Origin: Shimazuella alba
GTDB lineage: Bacteria; Bacillota; Bacilli; Thermoactinomycetales; Thermoactinomycetaceae
Reading direction: 5' to 3'
NCBI RefSeq assembly: GCF_009831235.1
Contig: NZ_WUUL01000001.1
Location: 62,001 to 126,000, forward strand
Length of the DNA: 64,000 nt
Shown here: positions 1 to 8,258 of the stretch, piece after piece
Numbering within the stretch: position 1 is the first letter of the stretch
How the letters are laid out: each line of letters opens with the position of its first letter
The notes under the pieces: generated by a model
Databases searched by the model: none
What the model was told of the DNA's origin: nothing
Seen by the model: the letters and a program-made list of their open reading frames with translations, nothing else
Made by a program: the position numbers and the translations under genes

Positions 1-25
1 CCTGATTCTTTGCTTAGAAAAAGAG

Positions 26-63
26 AAAAAAGCTAGGACTGATAACATAGTCCAGCTTTTTCT
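26..63 (+). terminator. Rho-independent terminator of an upstream gene
   Basis: Arms 27-40 and 49-61 pair with one bulged A, and the 3' arm ends in a T-run. It would end a rightward transcript entering from outside the window. Confidence 0.7.
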
Positions 64-131
64 ATAAGTTAGGAATAGATTATATATAGAGGCTGTGAAT
101 TTAATATTTATATTGCGCGATTTTTTTTGTT

Positions 132-230
132 TTGATTGCAAGTCAATATACAAATGGGACATCCATTAAAGATACTGCTGCTATGATGGAACCCACTCGG
201 GCAATGGTTTATCGATATATTAATAAATGA
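132..230 (+). pseudogene. Serine recombinase C-terminal fragment
   Basis: An open frame ending at TGA 228-230 reads SIKDTAAMM then TRAMVYRYINK. This looks like the C-terminal helix-turn-helix of Tn3/invertase-type serine recombinases (I-K-x-I-A-x-x-x-x-x-S-R-x-T-V-Y-R-Y). No catalytic domain is visible upstream, so only a tail of about 30 residues remains. It is judged from sequence pattern only and could be chance similarity. Confidence 0.4.
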
Positions 231-577
231 TTTCAATAATATGAAATTTGAGGGTAATGACACGTTCGTTGGCTACCTCCAGTAAAAAGTTAAGGTTGAT
301 TATGGATCATTTGCCCAGTAACTCTTATCTTTCTTAACGTTAGTATCGCTAATGAGATGGATCCATGAACTATATTAAAACAAAAATAGGTATTCTATAG
401 TAATAGAATGGATGTATATATTAAACGTGTATATCGGTAGAATTGTATATGAAAAAGGAATGGATTACTGGTCAGTAGCAGCAGATGAAACATTCACTGT
501 TCAAATTGGTTTATTTTATGCAACAATACCGATTATAATAAATAGGTAAAGTATCCGATTCAATTCTGGGAGATAGA
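231..577. other. AT-rich stretch without a supported gene
   Basis: I see no ORF with a ribosome site here. A 45-codon frame at 412-549 exists but has no Shine-Dalgarno sequence and resembles nothing I know. Confidence 0.5.
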
Positions 578-763
578 ATGTCTTCTAAGGCAAAGAAGGA
601 TAAGGCGATCATCGTTGGTACGCTTGTGGCAAGTGCTGTTCCTCCTATGGCGTTAGGTCCAGCCGGAGCAGCTATTAGTGTCTTGGCCATTGGAGCAGCT
701 GGCATGGTCGCTGCATCAAGCCCTGCCGAAAGAAAGGAAGAGGATAAGGATAAGGATAAGTAA
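578..763 (+). CDS. Small Ala/Gly-rich membrane-spanning protein, unknown function
   Basis: The product is 61 residues. It has a basic N-terminus, a long Ala/Gly/Val/Pro hydrophobic centre (about residues 10-47) and a very charged C-terminal tail of alternating Glu/Lys/Asp. The centre could form one or two membrane helices. The start ATG has a usable GGGAGAT ribosome site 3-9 bases upstream, and an intrinsic terminator follows at once, which supports a real single-gene transcript. A short amphipathic Gly/Ala-rich peptide could be bacteriocin- or holin-like, but no motif identifies it. Function is unknown. Confidence 0.5.
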   Translation: MSSKAKKDKAIIVGTLVASAVPPMALGPAGAAISVLAIGAAGMVAASSPAERKEEDKDKDK

Positions 764-781
764 TAAATTTCTTATCCAAAA

Positions 782-818
782 GTGACCAGAGCGCATCGAT
801 GCTTTGGTCACACTCCTT
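782..818 (+). terminator. Intrinsic terminator after the small membrane protein gene
   Basis: Arms 782-792 and 801-811 form an 11-bp stem with one mispaired position, followed by TCCTTTT. Confidence 0.65.
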
Positions 819-1500
819 TTCAATGTTAAACTAGTTTTAAAGAAGGGATAGTTTACATATTATGTAAACTATCTGACGAACTAGAGCAGCAACCCTGTCA
901 CTACCCCCTAAAGAAAGAATCGCGTGTTTTTCATTTTGGTAGATTATTTCATTATTAACTTGATGGGTTGGGGCTTCCCTCGCTAATCATATATTTCCTG
1001 TGTAAAAATAGACCAATTCAAAATAGATATGGGTCTATTTTCCGTTTAATGGTCAAATTACTGTTTGTCGTTCGAGTGCTGGTCCTAGGCTTAAAAGGGG
1101 ATAAGTCACGCAAAATAAATAATGAATGGATAAGGAGCTTTCGATGGAAGTTCATAGTGAGCAGTTGATTGCTTTTATGTAATTTCAGGTATATCAAAAT
1201 TATCCCTTTCATTTATTAGAACTGGTTCCTGTTTATTCTTTAAGGCATTGGTTCTTGTAATTTTAAGGGAATTTCATTCATAAGCAGGGGATAAATTAAC
1301 GATAAATATCAAGCCAATCATGAAAATTTTAAATTTCATACTTTCACTTTGGTGAAATTAATCAGTTTTATTACAATTATCAATCTATCTGACGTATAAA
1401 GGCTAATCTATCTCCAAATGAAAGGAATGAGTAGTCTGTTTTAAAAACAGCAATTTGATTACTTAGCGTTTAAGAACTTTTATCGTCTTCCACTTGTTTT
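816..1500. other. Gene-poor stretch with two palindromes and an IS-end-like motif
   Basis: A perfect 12-bp inverted repeat with a 3-base spacer lies at 847-873. A second inverted repeat (AAAATAGACC and its complement) lies near 1005-1041. At about 950-968 the sequence AACTTGATGGG matches the terminal repeat of the IS231-like element found at 51040-52684. I see no supportable gene; the frames around 968-1212 lack ribosome sites and resemble no protein. Confidence 0.45.
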
Positions 1501-1502
1501 TG

Positions 1503-1532
1503 GTCTATTCTTTTACCTTGTCCGCATAATCT
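1503..1532 (+). promoter_or_regulatory. Possible sigma-E promoter for dacB-spmAB
   Basis: GTCTATT (1503-1509), a 15-base spacer and CATAATCT (1525-1532) resemble the mother-cell sigma-E pattern, which is the known regulator of this operon in B. subtilis. The -35 match is imperfect. Confidence 0.35.
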
Positions 1533-1566
1533 GGTACAAACCCTATTACTGGGCGAGGTGAAACCA

Positions 1567-2694
1567 GTGAAACGATGGCACTTTTTTGTCGTGATTTTTG
1601 TAATACTGCTTGTTCCTATATATGTGCACGCAACGCCTCCATTGGCGGGTTCTGCACAAGCAGCGATCTTGATGGACCGCGATTCCGGCCGGATTTTATT
1701 TGCAAAGAATGCCGATAAAGAAATGAAAATTGCTAGTTTGACCAAAATCATGACTGCACTAGTTGCAATCGAACAATCAAAAATAGATAGCATGGTCACA
1801 GTTGGGCCGAATGCAGTAGGAGTAGAAGGTTCTTCTATTTACCTCAAAAAAGGGGAGAAGATCCCCTTAGAGCATTTGCTATATGGACTGATGCTTCGAT
1901 CCGGCAATGATGCTGCCACAGCAATAGCAGAACATGTAGGCGGGTCTGTTGATGGGTTTGTATATTTAATGAATCAAAAAGCGAGTTTTTTGGGATTAGA
2001 ACATACGCATTTTATGAATCCACATGGACTGGATCAAGCAGATCATTACTCTTCTGCAAAAGATTTAGCGATATTAACAAGCTATGCATTAAAAAATCCT
2101 ACTTTTCGGCAAATCGTTAAAACACAGATAAAAACACTGGATTGGCCTAACTTAGACTGGGATCAGAAATTTTATAACAAAAATAAACTTTTAAGCTTGT
2201 ATCCTTGGGCAGATGGGGTGAAAACGGGATTTACCAAACAAGCGAGAAGAACCCTTGTTACATCAGCAACAAAAGAAGGAAATCAACTGGTTGCAGTGAC
2301 ATTAAATGATGGAAATGACTGGAACGATGCAATCGATATGTACAACTATGGGTTTGCGAATTATCACAAAGAAGTGATATTAAAAAAAGATCAATTATTA
2401 GCTTTGATGGGTGTTAAGAAGGATAACAAAGATCTCTATATGATGGTAACGAAACCTTTTGTTTATCCACTGACCAAAGATGAAAAAAGTAAAATAAAGA
2501 TTCAGACTGTCCAAACCACACCAACTAAATCGATCACAACAAATAATCAAGCAGTAGGAATAGCAAAAATCTACATAAATGATGAATTGATCGGGTCTGT
2601 CCCACTCGTTTCTGCATTTCGGGTAAAACCAACTTATTTTCAGAGGCTGGAACAGGTGATATCGTCTGTCGTCACAGAGGTGGTAGCTCGATGA
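1567..2694 (+). CDS. dacB: Sporulation D-alanyl-D-alanine carboxypeptidase (PBP5*-type)
   Basis: A 375-residue penicillin-binding protein of the S11 family that trims the terminal D-Ala of peptidoglycan peptides. In B. subtilis DacB sets the cross-linking of spore cortex. All three active-site motifs are present: S57-x-x-K60 (SLTK), S114-G-N and K221-T-G. A hydrophobic signal segment covers about residues 6-20. I chose GTG 1567 because GAGGTG lies 6 bases upstream; an in-frame GTG at 1558 overlaps that ribosome site. The stop overlaps the spmA start (ATGA), and the order dacB-spmA-spmB matches B. subtilis, which supports the cortex role. Confidence 0.93.
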   Translation: MKRWHFFVVIFVILLVPIYVHATPPLAGSAQAAILMDRDSGRILFAKNADKEMKIASLTKIMTALVAIEQSKIDSMVTVGPNAVGVEGSSIYLKKGEKIPLEHLLYGLMLRSGNDAATAIAEHVGGSVDGFVYLMNQKASFLGLEHTHFMNPHGLDQADHYSSAKDLAILTSYALKNPTFRQIVKTQIKTLDWPNLDWDQKFYNKNKLLSLYPWADGVKTGFTKQARRTLVTSATKEGNQLVAVTLNDGNDWNDAIDMYNYGFANYHKEVILKKDQLLALMGVKKDNKDLYMMVTKPFVYPLTKDEKSKIKIQTVQTTPTKSITTNNQAVGIAKIYINDELIGSVPLVSAFRVKPTYFQRLEQVISSVVTEVVAR

Positions 2695-3284
2695 TCCATT
2701 ATATATGGATGTTTTTGCTACTGAGTGGAGTAGTTGCAGCCGCAGCAAAAGGGCAGATTGAATTAGTTACAAGTGCTACTTTAGCTGGAGCAAAGGATGC
2801 TATCACTGTATGTTTTGGGTTAATCAGTATTCTCGTGTTTTGGTTAGGGATGATGCAAATCGCCCAGGATGCTGGATTGCTAAAAAAATTAGCAAAATTA
2901 TTAGGGCCTATTGCAAAATTTTTGTTTCCCAGCGTTCCTGAAAATCATCCAGCAATGGGGTACATTTTATCGAATATGAGTGCCAATCTCTTTGGACTTG
3001 GTAGTGCAGCTACACCTATGGGATTAAAAGCAATGGAAGAATTACAAAAGTTGAATCCAGATCCAGACAAACAAACAGCAACACCAGCAATGTGTACCTT
3101 ACTGGCTTTAAATACATCTGGCTTAACGCTTATCCCGACTACGATTATTGGCCTGCGTTTAAAATATGAATCGCTAAATCCAACAGAAATTATCGGTCCT
3201 ACCCTCATCGCTACCTTTGTTGCTACTTCAATGGCAGTTATTATTGATCGTTATTACCAACGGAAATACAGAAGAAAGGGATAA
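2691..3284 (+). CDS. spmA: Spore maturation protein A
   Basis: A 197-residue membrane protein of the SpmA (nucleoside recognition / Gate) family, the usual length. Hydrophobic segments include one near the N-terminus and one around residues 40-55, with the conserved run of Asn, Gly and Pro residues in the centre. With SpmB it is needed for full dehydration of the spore core in B. subtilis; the transported substrate is not established. It is translationally coupled to dacB through a 4-base ATGA overlap. Confidence 0.93.
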   Translation: MIHYIWMFLLLSGVVAAAAKGQIELVTSATLAGAKDAITVCFGLISILVFWLGMMQIAQDAGLLKKLAKLLGPIAKFLFPSVPENHPAMGYILSNMSANLFGLGSAATPMGLKAMEELQKLNPDPDKQTATPAMCTLLALNTSGLTLIPTTIIGLRLKYESLNPTEIIGPTLIATFVATSMAVIIDRYYQRKYRRKG

Positions 3285-3288
3285 GTGT

Positions 3289-3819
3289 ATGTTTGAGATT
3301 ATTTCCCTTATTTCCAAATGGATGCTACCTGCTCTTGTTGTATTTATTCCTCTCTATGCTATTTTTAAAAAGGTTCCTATTTATGAAAGCTTTGTAGAAG
3401 GTGCTAAAGAAGGGTTTCCTACGGCTATCTCCATTATCCCTCATTTGGTAGCGATGATGGTTGCTGTTGCTGTTTTTCGTGATACAGGTGCGATGCAATT
3501 TTATTTACACTTTCTATCACCAATAACGAGTTTGTTTCATATTCCAAATGAAGTGATACCAATCGGTTTGCTTCGTCCTATTTCTGGGATAGGTTCATTG
3601 GCATTTGTAGAGAGTATCTATCGAGAGTTTGGACCAGATTCTTTTCTAGGTAATTTAGCGTCTACGATTCAAGCAAGCTCCGATACAACACTTTATGTAC
3701 TCACTGTATATTTTGGGGCTGTAGGAATAAAACGTTCCCTCTATGCCTTAAAAGTAGGACTATGGGCTGATTTTATCGGTTTTGTAGCATCCTTAATCGT
3801 CTGTTCTCTTATGTTTTAG
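3289..3819 (+). CDS. spmB: Spore maturation protein B
   Basis: A 176-residue membrane protein of the SpmB family and partner of SpmA in spore core dehydration. The frame is open further upstream, but ATG 3289 has AAAGGGAT before it, lies 4 bases after the spmA stop and gives the family length. The conserved segment LLRPISGIGSLA and the Ser/Asp-rich motif ASSDTTLYV are visible. It is the last gene of the operon, and a terminator follows. Confidence 0.92.
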   Translation: MFEIISLISKWMLPALVVFIPLYAIFKKVPIYESFVEGAKEGFPTAISIIPHLVAMMVAVAVFRDTGAMQFYLHFLSPITSLFHIPNEVIPIGLLRPISGIGSLAFVESIYREFGPDSFLGNLASTIQASSDTTLYVLTVYFGAVGIKRSLYALKVGLWADFIGFVASLIVCSLMF

Positions 3820-3850
3820 TAGATTTAACCAATTTAGATCTTTTTTCTTT

Positions 3851-3876
3851 GTTAGCGATGAGCTAGCTTTTTTTTT
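3851..3876 (+). terminator. Terminator of dacB-spmAB
   Basis: A 6-bp stem (3851-3856 with 3862-3867, one G-U pair) and a 5-base loop are followed by nine T. Confidence 0.65.
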
Positions 3877-3911
3877 GTGAAAAAAGTAACATAAGGAACG
3901 AGGTGAATGAG

Positions 3912-4652
3912 TTGGAACGTTTACAAAAAGTATTGGCGCAAGCGGGAGTGGCTTCTCGTCGACAGGCAGAAGTACTTATTCAAGAAGGTAAAGTTCAAGT
4001 GAATGGAAAAATTGTCACAGAGTTAGGTATAAAAGTGGATCCGGAAAAAGATCGAATATCAGTAAAGGGGAAACCCATTCAAAAAGAAGGAAAACGAACA
4101 TTTCTGTTTTACAAACCCCTTTATGTCATATCTAGTATGGCTGATCCACAAGGTCGTAAAGTAATTCCTGATTTTTTTCGCCATGTACCAGAGAGAGTAT
4201 ATCCGGTTGGTCGATTGGATTTTGACACAGAAGGATTGTTACTGGTAACCAATGATGGAGAGTTGGCAAACCATTTGCTACATCCTCGTTTTGAAGTAGA
4301 AAAACAGTATGTTGCTACCGTAAATGGAGTACCCGATGAAAGTAGTTTGGAACAATTGCGAAATGGTATTTATTTAGAGGACGGTTTAACAGCACCTGCT
4401 GAGGTGAGAATGATTCATAAGGGTGACGATGAAGCAAAAATAAAATTGACCATACATGAAGGTCGAAATCGGCAAGTACGACGGATGTGCAAAGAGATCG
4501 GTCATCCTGTGAAGCATTTAATCAGAACAAGATTGGCAAATCTAACGGTTAAAGGACTAAGGCGAGGAGAGTACAGAGAAGTAAGTGCAGCAGAAGTAAG
4601 ACAGTTGAAAAAGTTACTAAGTGGTGAACGTAATCGAAAAAAACAAAAATAA
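3912..4652 (+). CDS. rluB: 23S rRNA pseudouridine synthase (RluB/RsuA family)
   Basis: A 246-residue enzyme with an N-terminal S4 RNA-binding domain (about residues 1-60) and a pseudouridine synthase domain. The catalytic motif GRLDFDTEGLLL carries the Asp, and the family motif EGRNRQVRRM follows. It converts uridine to pseudouridine in helix 80-93 of 23S rRNA in known homologues. The start is probably TTG 3912, giving MERLQKVLA as in Bacillus RluB, with GAGGTGA five bases upstream; a GTG at 3903 overlaps the ribosome site. It sits upstream of the res genes, as in B. subtilis. Confidence 0.92.
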   Translation: MERLQKVLAQAGVASRRQAEVLIQEGKVQVNGKIVTELGIKVDPEKDRISVKGKPIQKEGKRTFLFYKPLYVISSMADPQGRKVIPDFFRHVPERVYPVGRLDFDTEGLLLVTNDGELANHLLHPRFEVEKQYVATVNGVPDESSLEQLRNGIYLEDGLTAPAEVRMIHKGDDEAKIKLTIHEGRNRQVRRMCKEIGHPVKHLIRTRLANLTVKGLRRGEYREVSAAEVRQLKKLLSGERNRKKQK

Positions 4653-4742
4653 GTTGACGCTACTTGTATAATAGGAATGGATGAAAACAACAATTTCAAG
4701 AAAACACTTATTATGCAATTTGGTAGAAACTAGGTGGACAGG

Positions 4743-6311
4743 ATGATTGAAAATACAAAATGTGAATGTGGCCATAATAATCCAATCGGAACTGTCTTAT
4801 GCGAACACTGTGGAAGGCCGTTGGATGAAACAACAAATAGTAACGATAAACTAGATAAAGAGATGAGATATGAGGGGAAAGCACGGCGATCTTTAACTTA
4901 TCAAAAATCAATTATTGATCAAGTATGGAATTTCTTTTCTTCCGTTAAGATTGCTATTATCCTTATCATCATTACATTTATCATGTCTGCGATAGGGACA
5001 ATTTTTCCGCAAGAACAGTTTATCCCATCTTCATCACCTGATACCTATTACGAAGAAACCTATGGAACTCTCGGAAAATGGTTTCATCAGCTCGGGTTGT
5101 CAACGATGTACTCCTCTTGGTGGTTTGCTACTTTGTTGTCGATGATTGGGATTTCTTTGGTTATTTGTAGTTTGGACCGTGTTATTCCATTATATCGTGC
5201 ATTAAAAAACCAAAAAGTAAGTAAAAGCACAGTCTTTATCGAGAGACAACGGATTTCCGTTACTGAAGAAGTCTCTCAGGAAGAGGCTTCTTTCAAAATG
5301 GATGAATTAGCAAACAAATTATCAAAAAAACGTTACCATGTTCGAAAGGAAAAAGATGCTCTATTAGCAGAGAAAGGTAGATTCAGTCGGTGGGGTCCGT
5401 ATATCAATCATATTGGACTCATCATATTTTTAGTAGGAATCTTACTGCGTTATTTACCTGGTTGGAACTTAGATGATTATGTTTGGGTGCAAGAAGGACA
5501 GACTGTTCGAGTTCCGCAGACACAATACTATGTGAAAAATGAAGGATCAACAGTAGAGTACTACAAAGAGACTGAAAAAAGTCAAAAGGGACCAATAGTT
5601 AGTAAGTATCAAACAAAAGCTGTACTTTATAAAAAAGACAGCAATGGAAAATTAGTTCCCTTGATGAATAAGTCTATTCTTGTCAATGATCCGCTTGATT
5701 TTGAAGGCTTAAAATTATATCAATCCGATTTTCGAGCAGGTGATCTAACTGGGATTCAGTTTGCGATTATAGATCGCAAATCAAAGAAAAATCTTGGTGA
5801 GTTTTCCGTAGATTTATCAAATATAACCGCAAATCATATTTATCGAGCAGGTGGACTGCGTGTCAAGATTAAAGATTATTTCCCAGATTTTGCGATTGAA
5901 AATAATGTTCCTGTGACCAAATCTCAAGATCCAAATCAACCTGCATTTTTATTTGAAACTATCGATGAAGGTAAAGAAAAAGGGGAAAATTCGCTGGTCA
6001 TTTCAGGAATGGACTTTCCAAATCCAGAGAGTAATAAATACAATATTCAATTAGCGGGATTTGAGACGGTGAATACTGCTGGATTAATGGTTAGAATTGA
6101 AAAAAGTTTACCCATTTATTTAATTGGTGGAGTCGTATCCATGCTTGGTTTGGTAATGGGTTTTTATTGGCAACATCGAAGAGTATGGGTGAGAGTGCAA
6201 GATGGAAAATTACATATAGGCGCTCATACGAATAAGAACTGGTTTGCAATTCGAAGGGAGTTATCACAGGTTGGCTTCAGCCGCTTAGTGAAGGAGACAG
6301 AAGAAAAATGA
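4743..6311 (+). CDS. resB: Cytochrome c biogenesis protein ResB
   Basis: A 522-residue membrane protein of the ResB/Ccs1 family. With ResC it forms the system II haem delivery and ligation complex on the outer face of the membrane. The N-terminus is a small zinc ribbon (C-E-C-G-H-x-N-P, then C-E-H-C-G), also seen in Bacillus ResB. Membrane segments lie near residues 60-85, 130-150, 215-235 and 445-465, with a large extracytoplasmic domain between the last two. ATG 4743 is preferred over GTG 4734 because AGGTGG lies 5 bases before it. The stop overlaps resC (ATGA). resA, which precedes resB in B. subtilis, is missing here. Confidence 0.93.
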   Translation: MIENTKCECGHNNPIGTVLCEHCGRPLDETTNSNDKLDKEMRYEGKARRSLTYQKSIIDQVWNFFSSVKIAIILIIITFIMSAIGTIFPQEQFIPSSSPDTYYEETYGTLGKWFHQLGLSTMYSSWWFATLLSMIGISLVICSLDRVIPLYRALKNQKVSKSTVFIERQRISVTEEVSQEEASFKMDELANKLSKKRYHVRKEKDALLAEKGRFSRWGPYINHIGLIIFLVGILLRYLPGWNLDDYVWVQEGQTVRVPQTQYYVKNEGSTVEYYKETEKSQKGPIVSKYQTKAVLYKKDSNGKLVPLMNKSILVNDPLDFEGLKLYQSDFRAGDLTGIQFAIIDRKSKKNLGEFSVDLSNITANHIYRAGGLRVKIKDYFPDFAIENNVPVTKSQDPNQPAFLFETIDEGKEKGENSLVISGMDFPNPESNKYNIQLAGFETVNTAGLMVRIEKSLPIYLIGGVVSMLGLVMGFYWQHRRVWVRVQDGKLHIGAHTNKNWFAIRRELSQVGFSRLVKETEEK

Positions 6312-7495
6312 CTGCCATAATGAATAATCTTCTATATGGGACTTTTATCATATATCTTCTAGCAGCAATTGCTTTTGTTGTTGTTGCGACAGATGTGAAA
6401 AAACGTTCTAAAATTTGGGGAAACATAGCTATCACATTGAGTATCGCTGGTGTTGTAATCCATATCGCTTTTATGATTTCTAGAATCGTCATTGGCGGTC
6501 ACTTCCCTACTAGCAATATGTTTGAGTTTATTGCCTTTTTGTGTTTTGCTTTGGTGCTTGCGTTTATTGTCATCTTTGCCATTTATCGAACCTATGTGTT
6601 AGGTGCCTTCGTTATGCCTTTTGCGGTAGTGCTGCTAGCATATGCTGCAGTTTTTCCTAGAGATGTGCAGCCACTAATTCCCGCTTTACAGAGTCACTGG
6701 TTATATATCCATGTAACGACAGCAGCTTTAGGGCAAGGGGCATTTGCTGTATCATTCGTAGCTGGTTTGATTTATCTGATTTACAAAGTCGGCAATGGCG
6801 AAAAGTCGAGTCATGGAAAATACTTAGAAACAACTTTAGTTATCATTGTGATGATGCTTGGTTTTTCGATTGCTTCTCTTTTTTTCCAAGCTATTGGCTA
6901 TAAGGCGAGTTTTACGCATGAAATAGATGGTAACCAAGTAGTCGAAGAATACCAACTGCCGCCCATTGTTGCTCCACATGAAAGCAAGGCAGTCACAGTT
7001 GAATCTTTTCTTGGATTTAAGGATCCTTTATTGGAAGTACCTGCTTGGATGAAAGGGGAAAATGCAGCAAGTAAATTTAATTCTGTAATATGGGGAATTG
7101 TGGTAGGATTAGTACTATACGCTATCTACCTATTGATCGTGAGGAAAAATTTGTATCAATTGCTGTATCCGCTAGTAAAAAAATTAGACCCAGAGCTTTT
7201 GGACGAGATCAGTTATCGAGGAGTAGCCATTGGTTATCCACTCTTTACCTTAGGAGCACTCATTTTTGCGATGATCTGGGCAAATGAGGCATGGGGGCGA
7301 CCTTGGGGATGGGATCCAAAGGAAACTTGGGCATTTATTACTTGGATGTTTTATAGCGCTTATTTGCACTTACGATTATCTCGTGGTTGGGTCGGAATGA
7401 AATCTTCTTGGCTTGCGGTAGGTGGGTTTGTTATCATTATGTTGAATCTGATTGTTATAAATCTTGTCATTTCTGGTCTGCATTCTTATGCATAG
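6308..7495 (+). CDS. resC: Cytochrome c biogenesis protein ResC
   Basis: A 395-residue polytopic membrane protein of the CcsA/ResC family, which carries haem across or within the membrane for covalent attachment to apocytochrome c. The diagnostic tryptophan-rich motif WANEAWGRPWGWDPKETW is present near residues 325-342, and conserved histidines flank it. Length matches B. subtilis ResC. The start overlaps the resB stop by 4 bases, indicating coupled translation. Confidence 0.94.
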   Translation: MTAIMNNLLYGTFIIYLLAAIAFVVVATDVKKRSKIWGNIAITLSIAGVVIHIAFMISRIVIGGHFPTSNMFEFIAFLCFALVLAFIVIFAIYRTYVLGAFVMPFAVVLLAYAAVFPRDVQPLIPALQSHWLYIHVTTAALGQGAFAVSFVAGLIYLIYKVGNGEKSSHGKYLETTLVIIVMMLGFSIASLFFQAIGYKASFTHEIDGNQVVEEYQLPPIVAPHESKAVTVESFLGFKDPLLEVPAWMKGENAASKFNSVIWGIVVGLVLYAIYLLIVRKNLYQLLYPLVKKLDPELLDEISYRGVAIGYPLFTLGALIFAMIWANEAWGRPWGWDPKETWAFITWMFYSAYLHLRLSRGWVGMKSSWLAVGGFVIIMLNLIVINLVISGLHSYA

Positions 7496-7529
7496 GAGTG
7501 GAATGAAGAGTTCGTAAGAGGTGAAATAA

Positions 7530-8258
7530 TTGGCATCGATTGAAGGAAAAGCTTATTCTATCTTAGTCGTAGATGACGAAGATCGCATCCGACGTCTGCT
7601 CAGGATGTATTTGGAACGAGAAGGTTATGTAATTGAGGAAGCAGAAGATGGGGAAATTGCAGTACAAAAAGCATCTTCACAGAACTATGATCTTATTTTA
7701 TTAGATCTTATGTTACCTGGTATGGATGGATTGGAAGTTTGTGCAGAAATTCGGAAACACAAAGCGACACCAATCATTATGCTAACAGCAAGAGGAGAAG
7801 AAACAAATCGAGTGGAGGGTTTTGAGGCAGGTACTGATGATTATGTCGTAAAACCTTTCAGCCCTAGAGAATTAGTCCACCGGGTAAAAGCAGTGCTCAG
7901 AAGAGCTTCTGCAACCGCATACTTATCTACTAATACCGAAACCCATAATGTAATCGTTTTTCCAGAACTGACGATTGATAATGATGCACATGAAGTGAAG
8001 GCTGGAGGAAAATCAATATCGCTGACTCCAAAAGAATATGAGTTATTATACTATTTAGCACAGTCACCAGATAAAGTTTTTACTCGTGAAACTTTGCTTC
8101 GTGATGTTTGGAACTACGAGTTTTTTGGTGATTTGCGAACGGTTGATACTCACGTGAAGCGACTTCGTGAAAAATTAAATCGTGCATCCAATCGCGCAGC
8201 ATCCATGATTACTACAGTTTGGGGTGTAGGTTATAAGCTTGAGGTGCCAAAAGAGTGA
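7530..8258 (+). CDS. resD: Response regulator ResD (OmpR family)
   Basis: A 242-residue two-domain regulator. The receiver domain (1-120) has the acidic pair DD15-16, phospho-acceptor D59 (LILLDLMLPG), T and the K of VVKPFSP. The winged-helix OmpR/PhoB DNA-binding domain covers about 145-240. In B. subtilis ResD activates genes for respiration under low oxygen or nitric oxide. The start is TTG 7530 with AGAGGTGA upstream. The gene follows resC by 34 bases and overlaps resE (GTGA). Confidence 0.93.
   Translation: MASIEGKAYSILVVDDEDRIRRLLRMYLEREGYVIEEAEDGEIAVQKASSQNYDLILLDLMLPGMDGLEVCAEIRKHKATPIIMLTARGEETNRVEGFEAGTDDYVVKPFSPRELVHRVKAVLRRASATAYLSTNTETHNVIVFPELTIDNDAHEVKAGGKSISLTPKEYELLYYLAQSPDKVFTRETLLRDVWNYEFFGDLRTVDTHVKRLREKLNRASNRAASMITTVWGVGYKLEVPKE

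Noticed and set aside
412-549. A 45-codon frame reading MYILNVYIGRIVYEKG...
   Set aside because: It has no ribosome site and no recognisable family; AT-rich DNA gives such frames by chance.
968-1212. Two opposing frames of about 65 codons
   Set aside because: They overlap each other antisense, lack ribosome sites and have unlikely amino-acid composition.
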